A stretch of 64,000 bases of DNA, from NCBI GenBank assembly GCA_016185125.1, contig JACPOC010000028.1:34031-98030 (forward strand), given 5' to 3'. Below, piece by piece: positions 8,655 through 18,271 of this stretch. This stretch comes from Bacteroidota bacterium (GTDB lineage: Bacteria; Bacteroidota; Bacteroidia; B-17B0; Aurantibacillaceae). The notes beneath the pieces are model-generated. The model had not been told where the DNA came from. It did no database searches and saw only the letters and a list, made by a program, of their open reading frames with translations. The first letter of the stretch is position 1. The number at the start of each line of letters is the position of its first letter. A program made the position numbers and the translations under genes.

Positions 8655-9076
8655 AAATAATACTAATAGCTTTCTTAATCGCACTTGGGTTAATGCCAGG
8701 TGTAACATTGGCTCAGCATGATCACGCTAGCGGGGGTGCGCCTGAACATAAGGCAGAAGCACCGCATGGCGGCGAAATAAAAGACGTGGGCAAATACCAT
8801 TTAGAAATAGTTTTTGATCCAATGGCTTCTTTAGAAAAAATGAGCATTTACATTTTAAAGTCAAATTTAAATACGCTTAATAGTAAAGATGCTTCCGGAA
8901 CTATAAGTTTAAACTATAAAAATGGTACCGAGGTAAATACTGAGTTGTTAAATGATAATATAAATAAACTGTTTTGTGATGTAAAAGATGTGGTTAACCC
9001 TTTTAATGCCATCATAAAAATAGTTTATAAAGGAAAATCATATAGTACTACGTTTTTTTATAAAGGAATGAAATGA
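8651..9076 (+). CDS. His-rich periplasmic protein of copper clusters
   Basis: A 141-residue protein with a signal peptide cut near LAQHDH. The mature N-terminus is rich in His (HDH, EHKAEAPHGGE), ahead of a small beta domain opening KYHLEIVFDP. The APHGGEIKDVGKYHLEIV region resembles the short domain found at the start of some CusB-type adaptors, so metal capture in the periplasm is likely but unproven. Its stop overlaps the next start by 4 nt, indicating coupling. Confidence 0.65.
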   Translation: MKIILIAFLIALGLMPGVTLAQHDHASGGAPEHKAEAPHGGEIKDVGKYHLEIVFDPMASLEKMSIYILKSNLNTLNSKDASGTISLNYKNGTEVNTELLNDNINKLFCDVKDVVNPFNAIIKIVYKGKSYSTTFFYKGMK

Positions 9077-9726
9077 TCGAAGGCTTAAAAAACATCCGTA
9101 GAAAAATATTGCGCCTTTTTAAAATGCGGCCAATCCATAAAGTCATCCGCCTATTACAAGTAAATAATTATTTGTTAATGGAATATGTATTGGAAGTATT
9201 TGGCCACAACGGGGAGTATCACACATTAGATTATGTAGAACATGTTGGCCAACTTGAAATCTGGGAAATAAATAAAGACTGTGAAAATGACTTAAGAAAT
9301 AACTTACCAAAGGCAACCATAAAAATAACCGATTCATTTGCGCAAATAAAGAGTACAAATAAAATATATGATACTATTTTAATTGATAATCATCAAGGGT
9401 TGTTTGGCGATAACAAGTGCGAACACTTTGAGATTATACATTATTGCTTTAAAAAGTTAGCGGACAAGGCCGTTTTAATCACTAATGTTATTCCTGATTT
9501 GCTATTAAGTAAATATAATATTATTGAAGAAAAGTTAAATGAGCATATTGAACGAAGAAAACAATTCTACGATCACGCAACCGGAACCTCTATTTCCCGT
9601 TCATGCTTTGAAAAAACATATAAAAAAATCGCTTGGAATAATGGCTACCTTATTAAACATATTTTCTTTATAAAAAGAAATTATTTAATGACGTATGTAG
9701 TTTTATGTTTAGAAAAAATAAAATGA
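9073..9726 (+). CDS. Spermidine-synthase-like SAM methyltransferase
   Basis: A 217-residue protein with a Rossmann-type core like spermidine synthases and related methyltransferases: a GEYHTLDYVEHVG segment in place of the glycine-rich loop, acidic E at the end of strand 2 (LEIWEINKD), and a YDTILIDNHQGLFG strand-4 motif. The glycine-rich motif I is poor, so catalytic activity is uncertain. It has no signal peptide, so it is cytosolic, although its 4-nt-overlapping upstream gene encodes a periplasmic protein. Confidence 0.6.
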   Translation: MIEGLKNIRRKILRLFKMRPIHKVIRLLQVNNYLLMEYVLEVFGHNGEYHTLDYVEHVGQLEIWEINKDCENDLRNNLPKATIKITDSFAQIKSTNKIYDTILIDNHQGLFGDNKCEHFEIIHYCFKKLADKAVLITNVIPDLLLSKYNIIEEKLNEHIERRKQFYDHATGTSISRSCFEKTYKKIAWNNGYLIKHIFFIKRNYLMTYVVLCLEKIK

Positions 9727-9767
9727 GTAGTAAGTAAAATAACAATACAAAATAATCTACAAAACAA

Positions 9768-10139
9768 ATGAAAAATACAAACAAACAAAAATTAAGAATA
9801 GTAACGATCCTTTCATTTATAGGATTAATAATTTATTCCTGCAACTCTTCTAAAAAAGCCACTTCTTCAGTAGTATTAACCCCGGGTGAAACGGAACTAA
9901 AGGCGATACAGGTGAGATATCCAGCCACTACTTCGGAAACATTAAAGGAAGGTTATGCTGTGTACATCGGCCCATGCACAACCTGCCATGGTAAAAAAGA
10001 TATTTTTTCGAGAAGTGAAAAAGAATGGCAGGAAGATATTGATCGTATGGCACCAAAGGCCGAAATAACCGATAAGGAAAAGGACGCGCTCCGGAAATAC
10101 ATTTTAGCCATGAAAGCTGGCAAGTCAACTACAAAATAA
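9768..10139 (+). CDS. Monohaem c-type cytochrome lipoprotein
   Basis: A 123-residue lipoprotein (lipobox YSC, C25) with one haem c attachment site CTTCH (C70, C73, H74) and a likely distal Met ligand at M94 (DRMAPKAEIT), followed by the usual C-terminal helix. It could shuttle electrons to or from the copper oxidases or a terminal oxidase. It lies within the copper island in the same orientation. Confidence 0.8.
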   Translation: MKNTNKQKLRIVTILSFIGLIIYSCNSSKKATSSVVLTPGETELKAIQVRYPATTSETLKEGYAVYIGPCTTCHGKKDIFSRSEKEWQEDIDRMAPKAEITDKEKDALRKYILAMKAGKSTTK

Positions 10140-10236
10140 AGAGCCCATAAATTTACATGGACACCAATTTTTAAAAACAATAGAGGATATTAAAAATATA
10201 ACCTTGCAATAATTACAAACTACTAAAATACATAAC

Positions 10237-11202
10237 ATGAATTTATTACAAGACTTTCCATCCCTGCACCCATTAATTATCCACTTTCCAATAGTTCTTA
10301 TATTAATCGCGGTTCCTTTTCAGGCTTTTCTTGTTTGGAAAAACTATATTCAAATACGTTGGGCAACTGTTTGTATTATGTCGGCAGCGTTTCTCTCAGC
10401 ACTTTTAGCAAGTACCGTTTTTCATGCAGAGCCATCAGACGACGCGCCGAAAGAAGCATTAATGATGTTTGCACAACATGAAAAATTTGCCTTTTATACC
10501 CTGTGGATGTCTGGCATAACATTAGTGCTGAAATTGATTGGCGATTTATATAAAATATTCCGCCGATCCTATGACATTTTGGTTCTCGCCACTGCTATCA
10601 TCTCAGCAACTTTTCTTTCAATTGCCGGCCATCATGGTGCCAAACTAACCCATGTGGCAGGTGTAGGGCCAATGGGGCGATATTTAAGTAAGGAGCATGA
10701 GGAGCATGGAGGAATGAAAGGTATGGATCAAATGGGGGAAATGAAAAACGGTGATTTAAAAACTAATGATTCCATGCCTGCAATGAAAGATATGCCCTCG
10801 AAGGATTCTTCGGAAAATATGAGCAATATGAACATGAATAATCCGAAGAACGATGCCAAAAGCATGGAAAACATGAAAGGAAAAAATACAATGAAAAACA
10901 TGAAAGGCATGGATAAAAACTCCACCGATAACAAGAATATGGAAGGAATGAAAGATATGCCCGGTATGAATAGTGGTGGCAAAGAAAAAAAAGAGAATGA
11001 AAAAAAAGACATGAAGGGAATGGATGATATGAAAGACATGCCCGGTATGAATATGAATACTGATAATAAAAAAGAAACAAAGAACGGAATGAGTGGAATG
11101 CAAGGCATGGATAATATGAATGGCATGAAAAAAGATCCAAGAGACACAATGCGTTTTGAAGATAATAACCCGAACAGAAAAAAATTAAAATCAAAAAAAT
11201 AA
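10237..11202 (+). CDS. DUF2231 membrane protein with Met-rich copper-binding tail
   Basis: Residues 1-150 are a DUF2231 module: four hydrophobic helices with HPLIIHFPI at the start, an E/H-containing loop (FAQHEKFAFYTLW) and a SIAGHHGAKLTHVAGVG end. Family members usually stop there. Here a hydrophilic tail of about 160 residues follows, with 31 Met between 160 and 305, mostly in MxxM spacing (for example 160/163/166/169 and 285/288/291/294/297). Such Mets motifs bind Cu(I). The tail is probably periplasmic, acting as a copper sponge that feeds the adjacent CopA-like oxidase 16 bp downstream. Confidence 0.8.
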   Translation: MNLLQDFPSLHPLIIHFPIVLILIAVPFQAFLVWKNYIQIRWATVCIMSAAFLSALLASTVFHAEPSDDAPKEALMMFAQHEKFAFYTLWMSGITLVLKLIGDLYKIFRRSYDILVLATAIISATFLSIAGHHGAKLTHVAGVGPMGRYLSKEHEEHGGMKGMDQMGEMKNGDLKTNDSMPAMKDMPSKDSSENMSNMNMNNPKNDAKSMENMKGKNTMKNMKGMDKNSTDNKNMEGMKDMPGMNSGGKEKKENEKKDMKGMDDMKDMPGMNMNTDNKKETKNGMSGMQGMDNMNGMKKDPRDTMRFEDNNPNRKKLKSKK

Positions 11203-11218
11203 AATAACACAAGTTCTA

Positions 11219-13471
11219 ATGAAAAAATTATTCCTGATATTCTTAATGCTCAATTCTTTGGTTGGTTTTACTCAGTCAATGGATATGATGAATATGGGAA
11301 ATCACCAAAGTCAAGTTAAAGCATCTAATGAGGTAAAACATATTGGTAAACGTGTGGTATATAATTTATTTATAAATGATACTATGGTAAATTTTACAGG
11401 TAAGCATCGCATGGCCATTGCGGTTAACGGACAAATTCCCGCTCCATCACTTGAGTTTACCGAAGGAGATACCGCCGTGATTTACGTTCATAACCTAATG
11501 AAAATGGAAACTTCCATTCACTGGCATGGAATATTATTTTCTAATGAACAAGATGGTGTTCCATATTTAACAACCACACCAATTAAGTCAGCCACAACCC
11601 ATACATTTTCTTTTCCGCTCATTCAAAGTGGTACATATTGGTATCATTCTCATACAATGCTGCAAGAACAAAGCGGCTTGTACGGTTCTATTGTAATACA
11701 TCCAGCACATGAAAAAACTAAATTAAAAGAGTATGTGATGGTTCTTTCGGATTGGACAGATGAAAATCCAATGCAGGTATTGCGTTACCTGAAACGAGGC
11801 GGTGAATGGTACGCTATTAAAAAAGGAGCAATGCAAAGTTATGGCGAGGCTATTGCCGCCGGTTATTTTAAAGATAAAGTAAAGCAGGAATGGCAGAGGA
11901 TGCCGGCAATGGATGTGGCAGATGTGTACTACAATAAATTTTTAACCAATGGGAAAGAAAAAAATTATTTTAAAGACGCGCGTCCCGGAGAAATAATCAG
12001 GCTTCGCATAATTAATGGTTCCGCTTCATCCTATTTTAATCTTCAATACGCGGGTGGAGATATGCGGATAATTTCAGCTGATGGAATTAATATTTCACCT
12101 TTTTCCATAAATAAATTAGAAATTGCTACCGCCGAAACTTACGACATGCTGATTACTATTCCCGAAAGCGGTTCTGCCGAATTAAGAGCAACCGCCATGG
12201 ATGTTACAGGTTATACGTCCACCTATTTTGGAAGCGGTGATATTAGTAAAGCGCCAGACATTCCTAAGCTTAACTATTTTCAGATGATGCGTGAAATGAA
12301 CAGCATGGGCAATATGAACATGGGCGCCGGAATGAAAGGTATGAACATGAAAGGAATGGACATGGGCGAAAAAAATAAAAAGATGGATATGCCTGCCGAT
12401 ACTTCAGCACCAAAAAAAGATCAGCCTATGGATATGCAAAATATGAACGCTATGGGAATGGGAAACATGGCAGGAATGAATATGGGAATGGGCGGAGATT
12501 TCAATTACGATATGTTACGGGCCTTGCATCCCACAACACTCGACTCTTCACGTAAAGTCAGAGAAATTAATTTAACGCTTACGGGTAACATGTTGCGATA
12601 CGTTTGGTCTTTTGATAACAAAACATTATCCGAAGCAGATCTCATCCCTATCAAAAAGGGAGAAAATGTACGGATGGTTTTAACCAACACAACCATGATG
12701 CGGCATCCGATGCATCTGCACGGCCACTTCTTTCGTTTTATAAACGCGCAGGGAGAATATTCTCCTATAAAGCACACTTTTGACATTAAGCCAATGGAAA
12801 CAGTTACCATTGAGTTTGAAGCGGACGAGGACAAAGACTGGTTTTTCCATTGTCATATATTATATCACATGATGGGAGGCATGGCCCGAATTGTTAGTTA
12901 TGAAGGCAGCGAGCAAAATGAGTACGCTAAAACAAAATATAAAAAGCTAAAACGAGAACATAATAAATTATACCCTTGGTTTGATTTGTCGGTTCATTCG
13001 CAAGGCGCATGGCTAAACGGGAATATTTCTAACAATAAGAACGCGTTGGAATTTGAAGGACGCTTAAGCTGGACAGGCAATTTTGAAACAGAAACACACT
13101 TATTAAGGTATCTTGATAAAAAACAATACCTGGCTTTTTATATAGGTTCTGATTACCGCAAAAACAAAACGCTTGAACAATTTAATAAAATTAACAGTAA
13201 AGATAACCGGCAGGTTATTGATGTTGGTTTTTATTATCTTCTGCCAATGCTTGTTCGATCGGAATGGCGAATTGATAATTATGGTAAATTACGGCTACAA
13301 TTAGAAAGGCGGGATGTGCCCTTAAGTAATAATTTTTTTATGGATTTACGTGTAAATACAGATAAAGAATATACCATAAGTTTCAGGTACATGATTAAAA
13401 AACAATTTTCAATAAGTACTAATTATGACAGTGATTACAAGTGGGGTGCAGGCTTAACATGGCATTATTAA
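11219..13471 (+). CDS. CopA-like multicopper oxidase with extra C-terminal beta domain
   Basis: A 750-residue copper-resistance oxidase. A Sec signal ends near FTQS and is followed by MDMMNMGNH. The copper motifs are HWHG (101-104), YHSH (142-145), HPMHLHG (496-502) and HCHILYH (544-550). An inserted Met-rich loop (about 361-428, MxM and MxxM motifs) is typical of CopA/PcoA. Beyond the cupredoxin core, residues about 575-750 add strand-rich sequence ending in GLTWHY, like a barrel or CopB-type domain, so the protein may be tethered to the outer membrane. It differs from the CueO-like enzyme upstream in export route and architecture. Confidence 0.9.
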   Translation: MKKLFLIFLMLNSLVGFTQSMDMMNMGNHQSQVKASNEVKHIGKRVVYNLFINDTMVNFTGKHRMAIAVNGQIPAPSLEFTEGDTAVIYVHNLMKMETSIHWHGILFSNEQDGVPYLTTTPIKSATTHTFSFPLIQSGTYWYHSHTMLQEQSGLYGSIVIHPAHEKTKLKEYVMVLSDWTDENPMQVLRYLKRGGEWYAIKKGAMQSYGEAIAAGYFKDKVKQEWQRMPAMDVADVYYNKFLTNGKEKNYFKDARPGEIIRLRIINGSASSYFNLQYAGGDMRIISADGINISPFSINKLEIATAETYDMLITIPESGSAELRATAMDVTGYTSTYFGSGDISKAPDIPKLNYFQMMREMNSMGNMNMGAGMKGMNMKGMDMGEKNKKMDMPADTSAPKKDQPMDMQNMNAMGMGNMAGMNMGMGGDFNYDMLRALHPTTLDSSRKVREINLTLTGNMLRYVWSFDNKTLSEADLIPIKKGENVRMVLTNTTMMRHPMHLHGHFFRFINAQGEYSPIKHTFDIKPMETVTIEFEADEDKDWFFHCHILYHMMGGMARIVSYEGSEQNEYAKTKYKKLKREHNKLYPWFDLSVHSQGAWLNGNISNNKNALEFEGRLSWTGNFETETHLLRYLDKKQYLAFYIGSDYRKNKTLEQFNKINSKDNRQVIDVGFYYLLPMLVRSEWRIDNYGKLRLQLERRDVPLSNNFFMDLRVNTDKEYTISFRYMIKKQFSISTNYDSDYKWGAGLTWHY

Positions 13472-13645
13472 TTCTACAACATACATATTAAGAGGCAATG
13501 AATTTTTATCGAATAAATACTTTTTTATATGCGGGCAACGCTATTATTTATCCGTCAATAAAACTATTTCATAAACCAAAAAACATCACAACTATATCCC
13601 CCAACCAATCCAATAAAAATTACTAACCAATAAAAAATAAAAACC

Positions 13646-13855
13646 ATGAAAAAATCAATTGTAATCCTTGCACTAACAAGTTTTTTTGCACTAACCGGAT
13701 GCAAAAACTCAGGTGAAGAAAAATCAAAAACAGAAGAAACAAAAACAGAACAAAGCGCGGAAGTATATACATGCTCCATGGATCCTGAAGTTGTTTCGGA
13801 TAAACCCGGAAGTTGCCCCAAATGTAATATGGACTTAGAAAAAAAGACTAAATAA
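13646..13855 (+). CDS. HMBD lipoprotein (heavy-metal-binding domain)
   Basis: A 69-residue lipoprotein (lipobox LTGC, C19) with an acidic/Lys linker and one heavy-metal-binding domain: YTCSMDPEVV...GSCPKCNMDL. The Cys/Met ligands and CPKC knuckle are the same as in the domains on both CusB-like adaptors downstream. It is the first gene of the RND operon, 7 bp before cusA, and may hand copper to the pump. Confidence 0.85.
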   Translation: MKKSIVILALTSFFALTGCKNSGEEKSKTEETKTEQSAEVYTCSMDPEVVSDKPGSCPKCNMDLEKKTK

Positions 13856-13862
13856 TTAAATA

Positions 13863-15140
13863 ATGGTAGAAAAACTAATCTCGTTTTCATTACGCAACCG
13901 GTATATAGTTGTGTTAATAGCAACAGTTTTGTTTGCATGGGGTATATATTCTGTGCAACAAAATCCTATTGATGCAATACCGGATCTCTCTGAGAACCAG
14001 GTTATCGTATTTACCGAATGGATGGGAAGAAGCCCGCAAATAATAGAAGATCAGGTAACATACCCGCTTGTAAGTAATTTGCAAGGCATTCCTAAAATTA
14101 AAAATGTACGAGGCTCATCCATGTTTGGAATGAGCTTCGTTTACATCATATTTGAAGATGATGTGGATATCTATTGGGCGCGAACAAGGGTTTTGGAGAG
14201 GTTAAGTTATGCGCAAAGACTGCTCCCGCAAGGCGTAACACCTACGCTTGGGCCAGATGGTACAGGTGTTGGTCACGTTTTTTGGTACACACTGGATTCG
14301 AAGGATATGGATCTTGGTGAGCAAAGAGCTTTACAGGATTGGTACATAAAACTTGGTTTACAAACAGTAAAAGGTGTGGCAGAGGTTGCCTCATTTGGAG
14401 GGTTTGAAAAACAATATCAGATTGTTCTTGATCCTGTTAAAATGCAATATTACGGCCTCTCATTTATGGATGTAATGAATAAGGTTAAAGCAAACAATAA
14501 TGATGTAGGTGGAAGAAAATTTGAAATGAGCGACATGGCTTATATTATAAGAGGCTTGGGTTATATTAAAAGCCAAACAGAAATTGAAGATATTGCTTTA
14601 AAGCAATTGGAAGGAATTCCTGTAAAAGTTAAAGATATTGGCAGTGTTCAAATGGGTGGCGACCTTCGTCTTGGCATTTTTGATGATAACGGCAATGGTG
14701 AAGTTGTGGGTGGAATTGTAGTTATGCGTTATGGAGAAAATGCAGATAAGGTTATTACCGCAGTAAAAGAAAAGATGAAAGATATTGAAAAAGGTTTGCC
14801 GCAGGGAGTTAAATTTAAAGTTGCCTATGATAGAAGTACGCTGATTGAGGATGCAATTGAATCGGTAAAAGGTACGCTGATTGAGGAGATGATCATGGTA
14901 TCCCTTGTGGTTCTGATATTCCTTTTTCATTGGCGTAGCGCTTTAAGTATCATCATTCAAATTCCGGTAACAATTGCTGCGAGTTTTATATTATTAAATG
15001 CATTTGGGGTATCCTCAAATATTATGTCTCTAACGGGTATAGCCCTTGCAATTGGGGTAATAGTAGACAATGGGATTATAATGGTTGAAAATTCATATCG
15101 TAATTTATCCGAATTTAAAAAAGACTCATCTCATGACTAA
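13863..15140 (+). CDS. cusA: CusA heavy-metal RND pump, N-terminal part (frameshifted)
   Basis: 425 residues covering TM1, the first periplasmic porter domain and TM2-4 of a CusA/CzcA-type RND transporter (start LRNRYIVVLIATVLFAWG; GIALAIGVIVDNGIIMVEN at TM4). The frame ends in a false tail at TGA/TAA after a run of six A (15117-15122). Removing one A joins it exactly to the downstream frame (EFKKTHLMTNEER), giving about 1,053 residues, the normal size. Either this is a recent disabling mutation, transcriptional slippage restores it, or the base call is wrong. Confidence 0.85.
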   Translation: MVEKLISFSLRNRYIVVLIATVLFAWGIYSVQQNPIDAIPDLSENQVIVFTEWMGRSPQIIEDQVTYPLVSNLQGIPKIKNVRGSSMFGMSFVYIIFEDDVDIYWARTRVLERLSYAQRLLPQGVTPTLGPDGTGVGHVFWYTLDSKDMDLGEQRALQDWYIKLGLQTVKGVAEVASFGGFEKQYQIVLDPVKMQYYGLSFMDVMNKVKANNNDVGGRKFEMSDMAYIIRGLGYIKSQTEIEDIALKQLEGIPVKVKDIGSVQMGGDLRLGIFDDNGNGEVVGGIVVMRYGENADKVITAVKEKMKDIEKGLPQGVKFKVAYDRSTLIEDAIESVKGTLIEEMIMVSLVVLIFLFHWRSALSIIIQIPVTIAASFILLNAFGVSSNIMSLTGIALAIGVIVDNGIIMVENSYRNLSEFKKDSSHD

Positions 15141-17025
15141 CGAAGAAAGAATATCTATTATTGAAAAATCCTGCAAGCAGGTTTCGCGCGGTGTATTTTA
15201 TTCTACTATTATTATTATCACTTCCTTTTTACCGGTTTTTCTTTTAACAGGACAGGAAGGTAAACTGTTTCATCCCTTAGCTTGGACTAAAACTTTTATC
15301 CTGGCTATTGATGCCTTTCTTGTTATTACTTTAGCACCAGTTCTCATTTCCTTTTTTATGAAAGGTAAATTTAAACCTGAAAGCAGCAATCCAATAACCC
15401 GCAATTTAGAAAAAGTCTATACACCTATGATCAGGTGGTGTCTAAAATGGCGAAAGACTACCATAGGTATTAATATAGTAGCCTTGATTATCAGTATACC
15501 TTTGATGATGAATATGGGAACAGAATTTATGCCTCCCTTAGATGAAGGCTCCTTATTATTTATGCCTGTAACTTTACCGGATGTTAGTAATTCTGAAATC
15601 AAACGTATTCTCCAAGTACAGGATCGGTTAATCAAATCTGTTCCTGAAGTTGAAAACGTTTTAGGTAAAGCCGGAAGAGCAAGTACAGCCACTGATAATT
15701 CCCCAATTAGTATGATTGAAACTATTATTATTCTTAAGCCAAAATCTAAGTGGCGTAAAGGGTTAACAAAAGATGCGATTATTAATGAGCTTAATGGTAA
15801 GCTTCAAATACCCGGTATAACTAACGGTTGGACACAACCCATTATTAACAGGATAAACATGTTATCTACCGGAATAAGAACAGATGTAGGAGTAAAAGTG
15901 TACGGTCAAAATCTTGATACTATATATGAATTTTCCAAAAAAATCAAGAAACATTTAGAAGGGGTTGATGGCGTAAAAGATTTATATGTAGAACCAATAA
16001 CAGGAGGAAAGTATATTGATATAGCTATAAAGAAAAGTGAAATCGGAAGATATGATCTTACGGTGGATGATGTTAATTCAGTAATTGAAGGAGCTCTTGG
16101 TGGAATGAAATTAACGACTACTATCGAAGGTCGTCAAAGGTTCTCAGTTAACGCACGTTTTGGGCAGGACTATCGTAATACTATTTCATCCCTTAAGCAA
16201 TTACCTGTTCAAACAATGGCATTCGGAACAATCCCATTAGACGCAGTAGCCACAGTTAGCATTACGGAGGGACCCCCAATGATAAATTCTGAAAACGCTC
16301 TTCTTAGGGGAACAGTTTTATTTAATGTAAGGGAGCGAGATCTTGGAAGCACTGTTAAAGAAACTCAGAATCGTTTAAATGACATGCTGAAAAAAATGCC
16401 TAAAGGATATTTTATAGAATGGAGCGGACAGTGGGAGAATCAGATCCGCGCTAACAGAACCTTAAAAATGATAATGCCTATTGTATTGTTGATCATCTTT
16501 TTCTGTCTCTACTTCGCTTTTAAATCGGTTCGCGAAGCGTTTTACAGTTTGATAACCATCCCTTTCGCGTTAATTGGAGGAATCTATATGGTTTATTTTT
16601 ACGATGTAAATCTCTCTGTTGCTGTTGCAGTGGGATTTATTGCCCTGTTCGGAATTGCAGTAGAAACAGGTATTGTAATGGTAATTTACCTTAACGACGC
16701 CATGCAAAAACTCGTGGAAGCAAAAGCTAAAACAGGTGAGATAATAACTAATGAAGATTTAAAACAATATGTTATTTACGGTGCGGCTAAACGCTTACGT
16801 CCTAAATTAATGACTGTATCGGTGGCTCTTTTTGGATTAGTGCCTGTACTATGGTCAACCGGAGTTGGCAGTGATGTTATGATTCCAATTGTGCTGCCTA
16901 TGATCGGCGGTGTTTTCACCTCTTCCACGCACATATTATTGGTAACACCGCTCATCTTTTTAATGGTAAAAGAATACGAACTTAAAAAATTTGGTAAAAT
17001 AGAATTAATACATGCGCAACACTAA
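15085..17025 (+). CDS. cusA: CusA heavy-metal RND pump, C-terminal part (frameshifted)
   Basis: The continuation of cusA in the +1 frame; the listed TTG start and the ATG at 15133 are both artificial. It encodes TM5-6, the second porter domain (EFMPPLDEGSLLFMPVTLP signature) and TM7-12 with a complete C-terminus. No further mutation is seen, which argues that the frameshift is very young or an error. The last 14 nt overlap the TolC-like gene. Confidence 0.85.
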   Translation: MKIHIVIYPNLKKTHLMTNEERISIIEKSCKQVSRGVFYSTIIIITSFLPVFLLTGQEGKLFHPLAWTKTFILAIDAFLVITLAPVLISFFMKGKFKPESSNPITRNLEKVYTPMIRWCLKWRKTTIGINIVALIISIPLMMNMGTEFMPPLDEGSLLFMPVTLPDVSNSEIKRILQVQDRLIKSVPEVENVLGKAGRASTATDNSPISMIETIIILKPKSKWRKGLTKDAIINELNGKLQIPGITNGWTQPIINRINMLSTGIRTDVGVKVYGQNLDTIYEFSKKIKKHLEGVDGVKDLYVEPITGGKYIDIAIKKSEIGRYDLTVDDVNSVIEGALGGMKLTTTIEGRQRFSVNARFGQDYRNTISSLKQLPVQTMAFGTIPLDAVATVSITEGPPMINSENALLRGTVLFNVRERDLGSTVKETQNRLNDMLKKMPKGYFIEWSGQWENQIRANRTLKMIMPIVLLIIFFCLYFAFKSVREAFYSLITIPFALIGGIYMVYFYDVNLSVAVAVGFIALFGIAVETGIVMVIYLNDAMQKLVEAKAKTGEIITNEDLKQYVIYGAAKRLRPKLMTVSVALFGLVPVLWSTGVGSDVMIPIVLPMIGGVFTSSTHILLVTPLIFLMVKEYELKKFGKIELIHAQH

Positions 17026-18271
17026 AAAATATAGTTTCGTTTTGTTTTTGTGTGCAGCCCTTGCGAGCGCTCAAAATACAACGTCACTCAATCAAATACT
17101 GGATTCGATAAATATAAAAAACCCTGTAGTTAAGATGTTTAACTCAGAAATAAAATCCATGAATGAAGCTGCTAAAGGTGCTAAAAGCTGGATGGCTCCC
17201 GAAGTTGGCGCCGGCTTTTTTATGACACCATATAACCCCATGTATTGGAAAAGTGATAAGGCTATGGGGATGCCGTCAATGGGTCAATTCATGCTGTCAG
17301 CTCAACAAACATTTCCTAATCGACAACGTATTAATGCTCAGTCGGCTTACATGAACACTATGTCAACCGTAGAAGAACAAAAAAAGAATTATACTTTGAA
17401 TTTACTTGTTGCTGAAGCTAAACTCAATTTTTATAACCTTCTTATTACCCAAAAAAAACTTAAAGTTTTAAATGACAATGAAAGTGTTTTAAATTTTATG
17501 ATTCAAAGTGCTGAACTGCGTTATAAAAATAACATGGAAAAAATTGGCGCATATTATAAAACTAAGGCTGCTTTAGGAAAGCTTCAGTCAATGAAATTAA
17601 TGTTAGAGGCTGAAGTAAGTAAAAACAGAATAGCTCTTAACACTATTTTAAACAGAAGTAAATCAATATCTTTTAATATCGATACAAATTATGTATTAAA
17701 AGAGGCTGATTTATTTGTGCTGGACACCGGTGTTTTTATCAATAACAGAAGTGATCTTAAAGGAATAGAAAAGCAATTGGAACTTAATCGCTTAAACTTG
17801 CATCTAACAAATGCTCAGTTAAAACCTGAATTCGGGCTTAGATATGACCATATGTTTACTTTTGGCGATCAGCCTCAATTATTTACTCTTATGGGCATGA
17901 TGAAAATACCACTCGCTCCCTGGTCGTCAAAAATGTACCGCTCACAAGCAACATCCCTTAAATTTAAAAACGAAGCATTGTTAAATGAAAGACAGATGAA
18001 ATTGAATGAAGCAATGGGGATGGCTAACTCTATGAAAGCGGAATATTCTGCTGCATTAAAGAATCTCTCGTTGTACAATAATCAGATTATTCCTGCTCTT
18101 AAGAATAATTTTAAAACTTTTTTAATTGGATACCAGCAAAACACAGAGGAACTTTTTATGCTTTACGATGCTTGGGAAACATTAAATATGACGCAGATGG
18201 CATATCTTGATAAAGTTAAAGAGGCTTTGCTCATGCAAACTGAATTAGAAAAAATAATGGAGGTAAAATAA
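17012..18271 (+). CDS. TolC-like outer-membrane efflux protein
   Basis: A 419-residue protein with a signal peptide (ends near ASAQ) and the two long helical/barrel repeats of outer-membrane efflux proteins. It contains Met-rich patches (YWKSDKAMGMPSMGQFM) suited to copper. It overlaps cusA by 14 nt and its stop shares a base with the next ATG, so translation is tightly coupled. It should form the outer-membrane duct of the CusA-CusB complex. Confidence 0.85.
   Translation: MRNTKKYSFVLFLCAALASAQNTTSLNQILDSINIKNPVVKMFNSEIKSMNEAAKGAKSWMAPEVGAGFFMTPYNPMYWKSDKAMGMPSMGQFMLSAQQTFPNRQRINAQSAYMNTMSTVEEQKKNYTLNLLVAEAKLNFYNLLITQKKLKVLNDNESVLNFMIQSAELRYKNNMEKIGAYYKTKAALGKLQSMKLMLEAEVSKNRIALNTILNRSKSISFNIDTNYVLKEADLFVLDTGVFINNRSDLKGIEKQLELNRLNLHLTNAQLKPEFGLRYDHMFTFGDQPQLFTLMGMMKIPLAPWSSKMYRSQATSLKFKNEALLNERQMKLNEAMGMANSMKAEYSAALKNLSLYNNQIIPALKNNFKTFLIGYQQNTEELFMLYDAWETLNMTQMAYLDKVKEALLMQTELEKIMEVK

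Noticed and set aside
10728..11212. Minus-strand ORFs within the DUF2231 gene
   Set aside because: They mirror the Met-rich repeat (antisense of ATG-rich codons) and have no sensible composition.
15117..15123. Programmed -1 frameshift at AAAAAAG in cusA
   Set aside because: The downstream frame is +1 relative to the first ORF, so a -1 slip leads to the wrong frame. Loss of one A is required.
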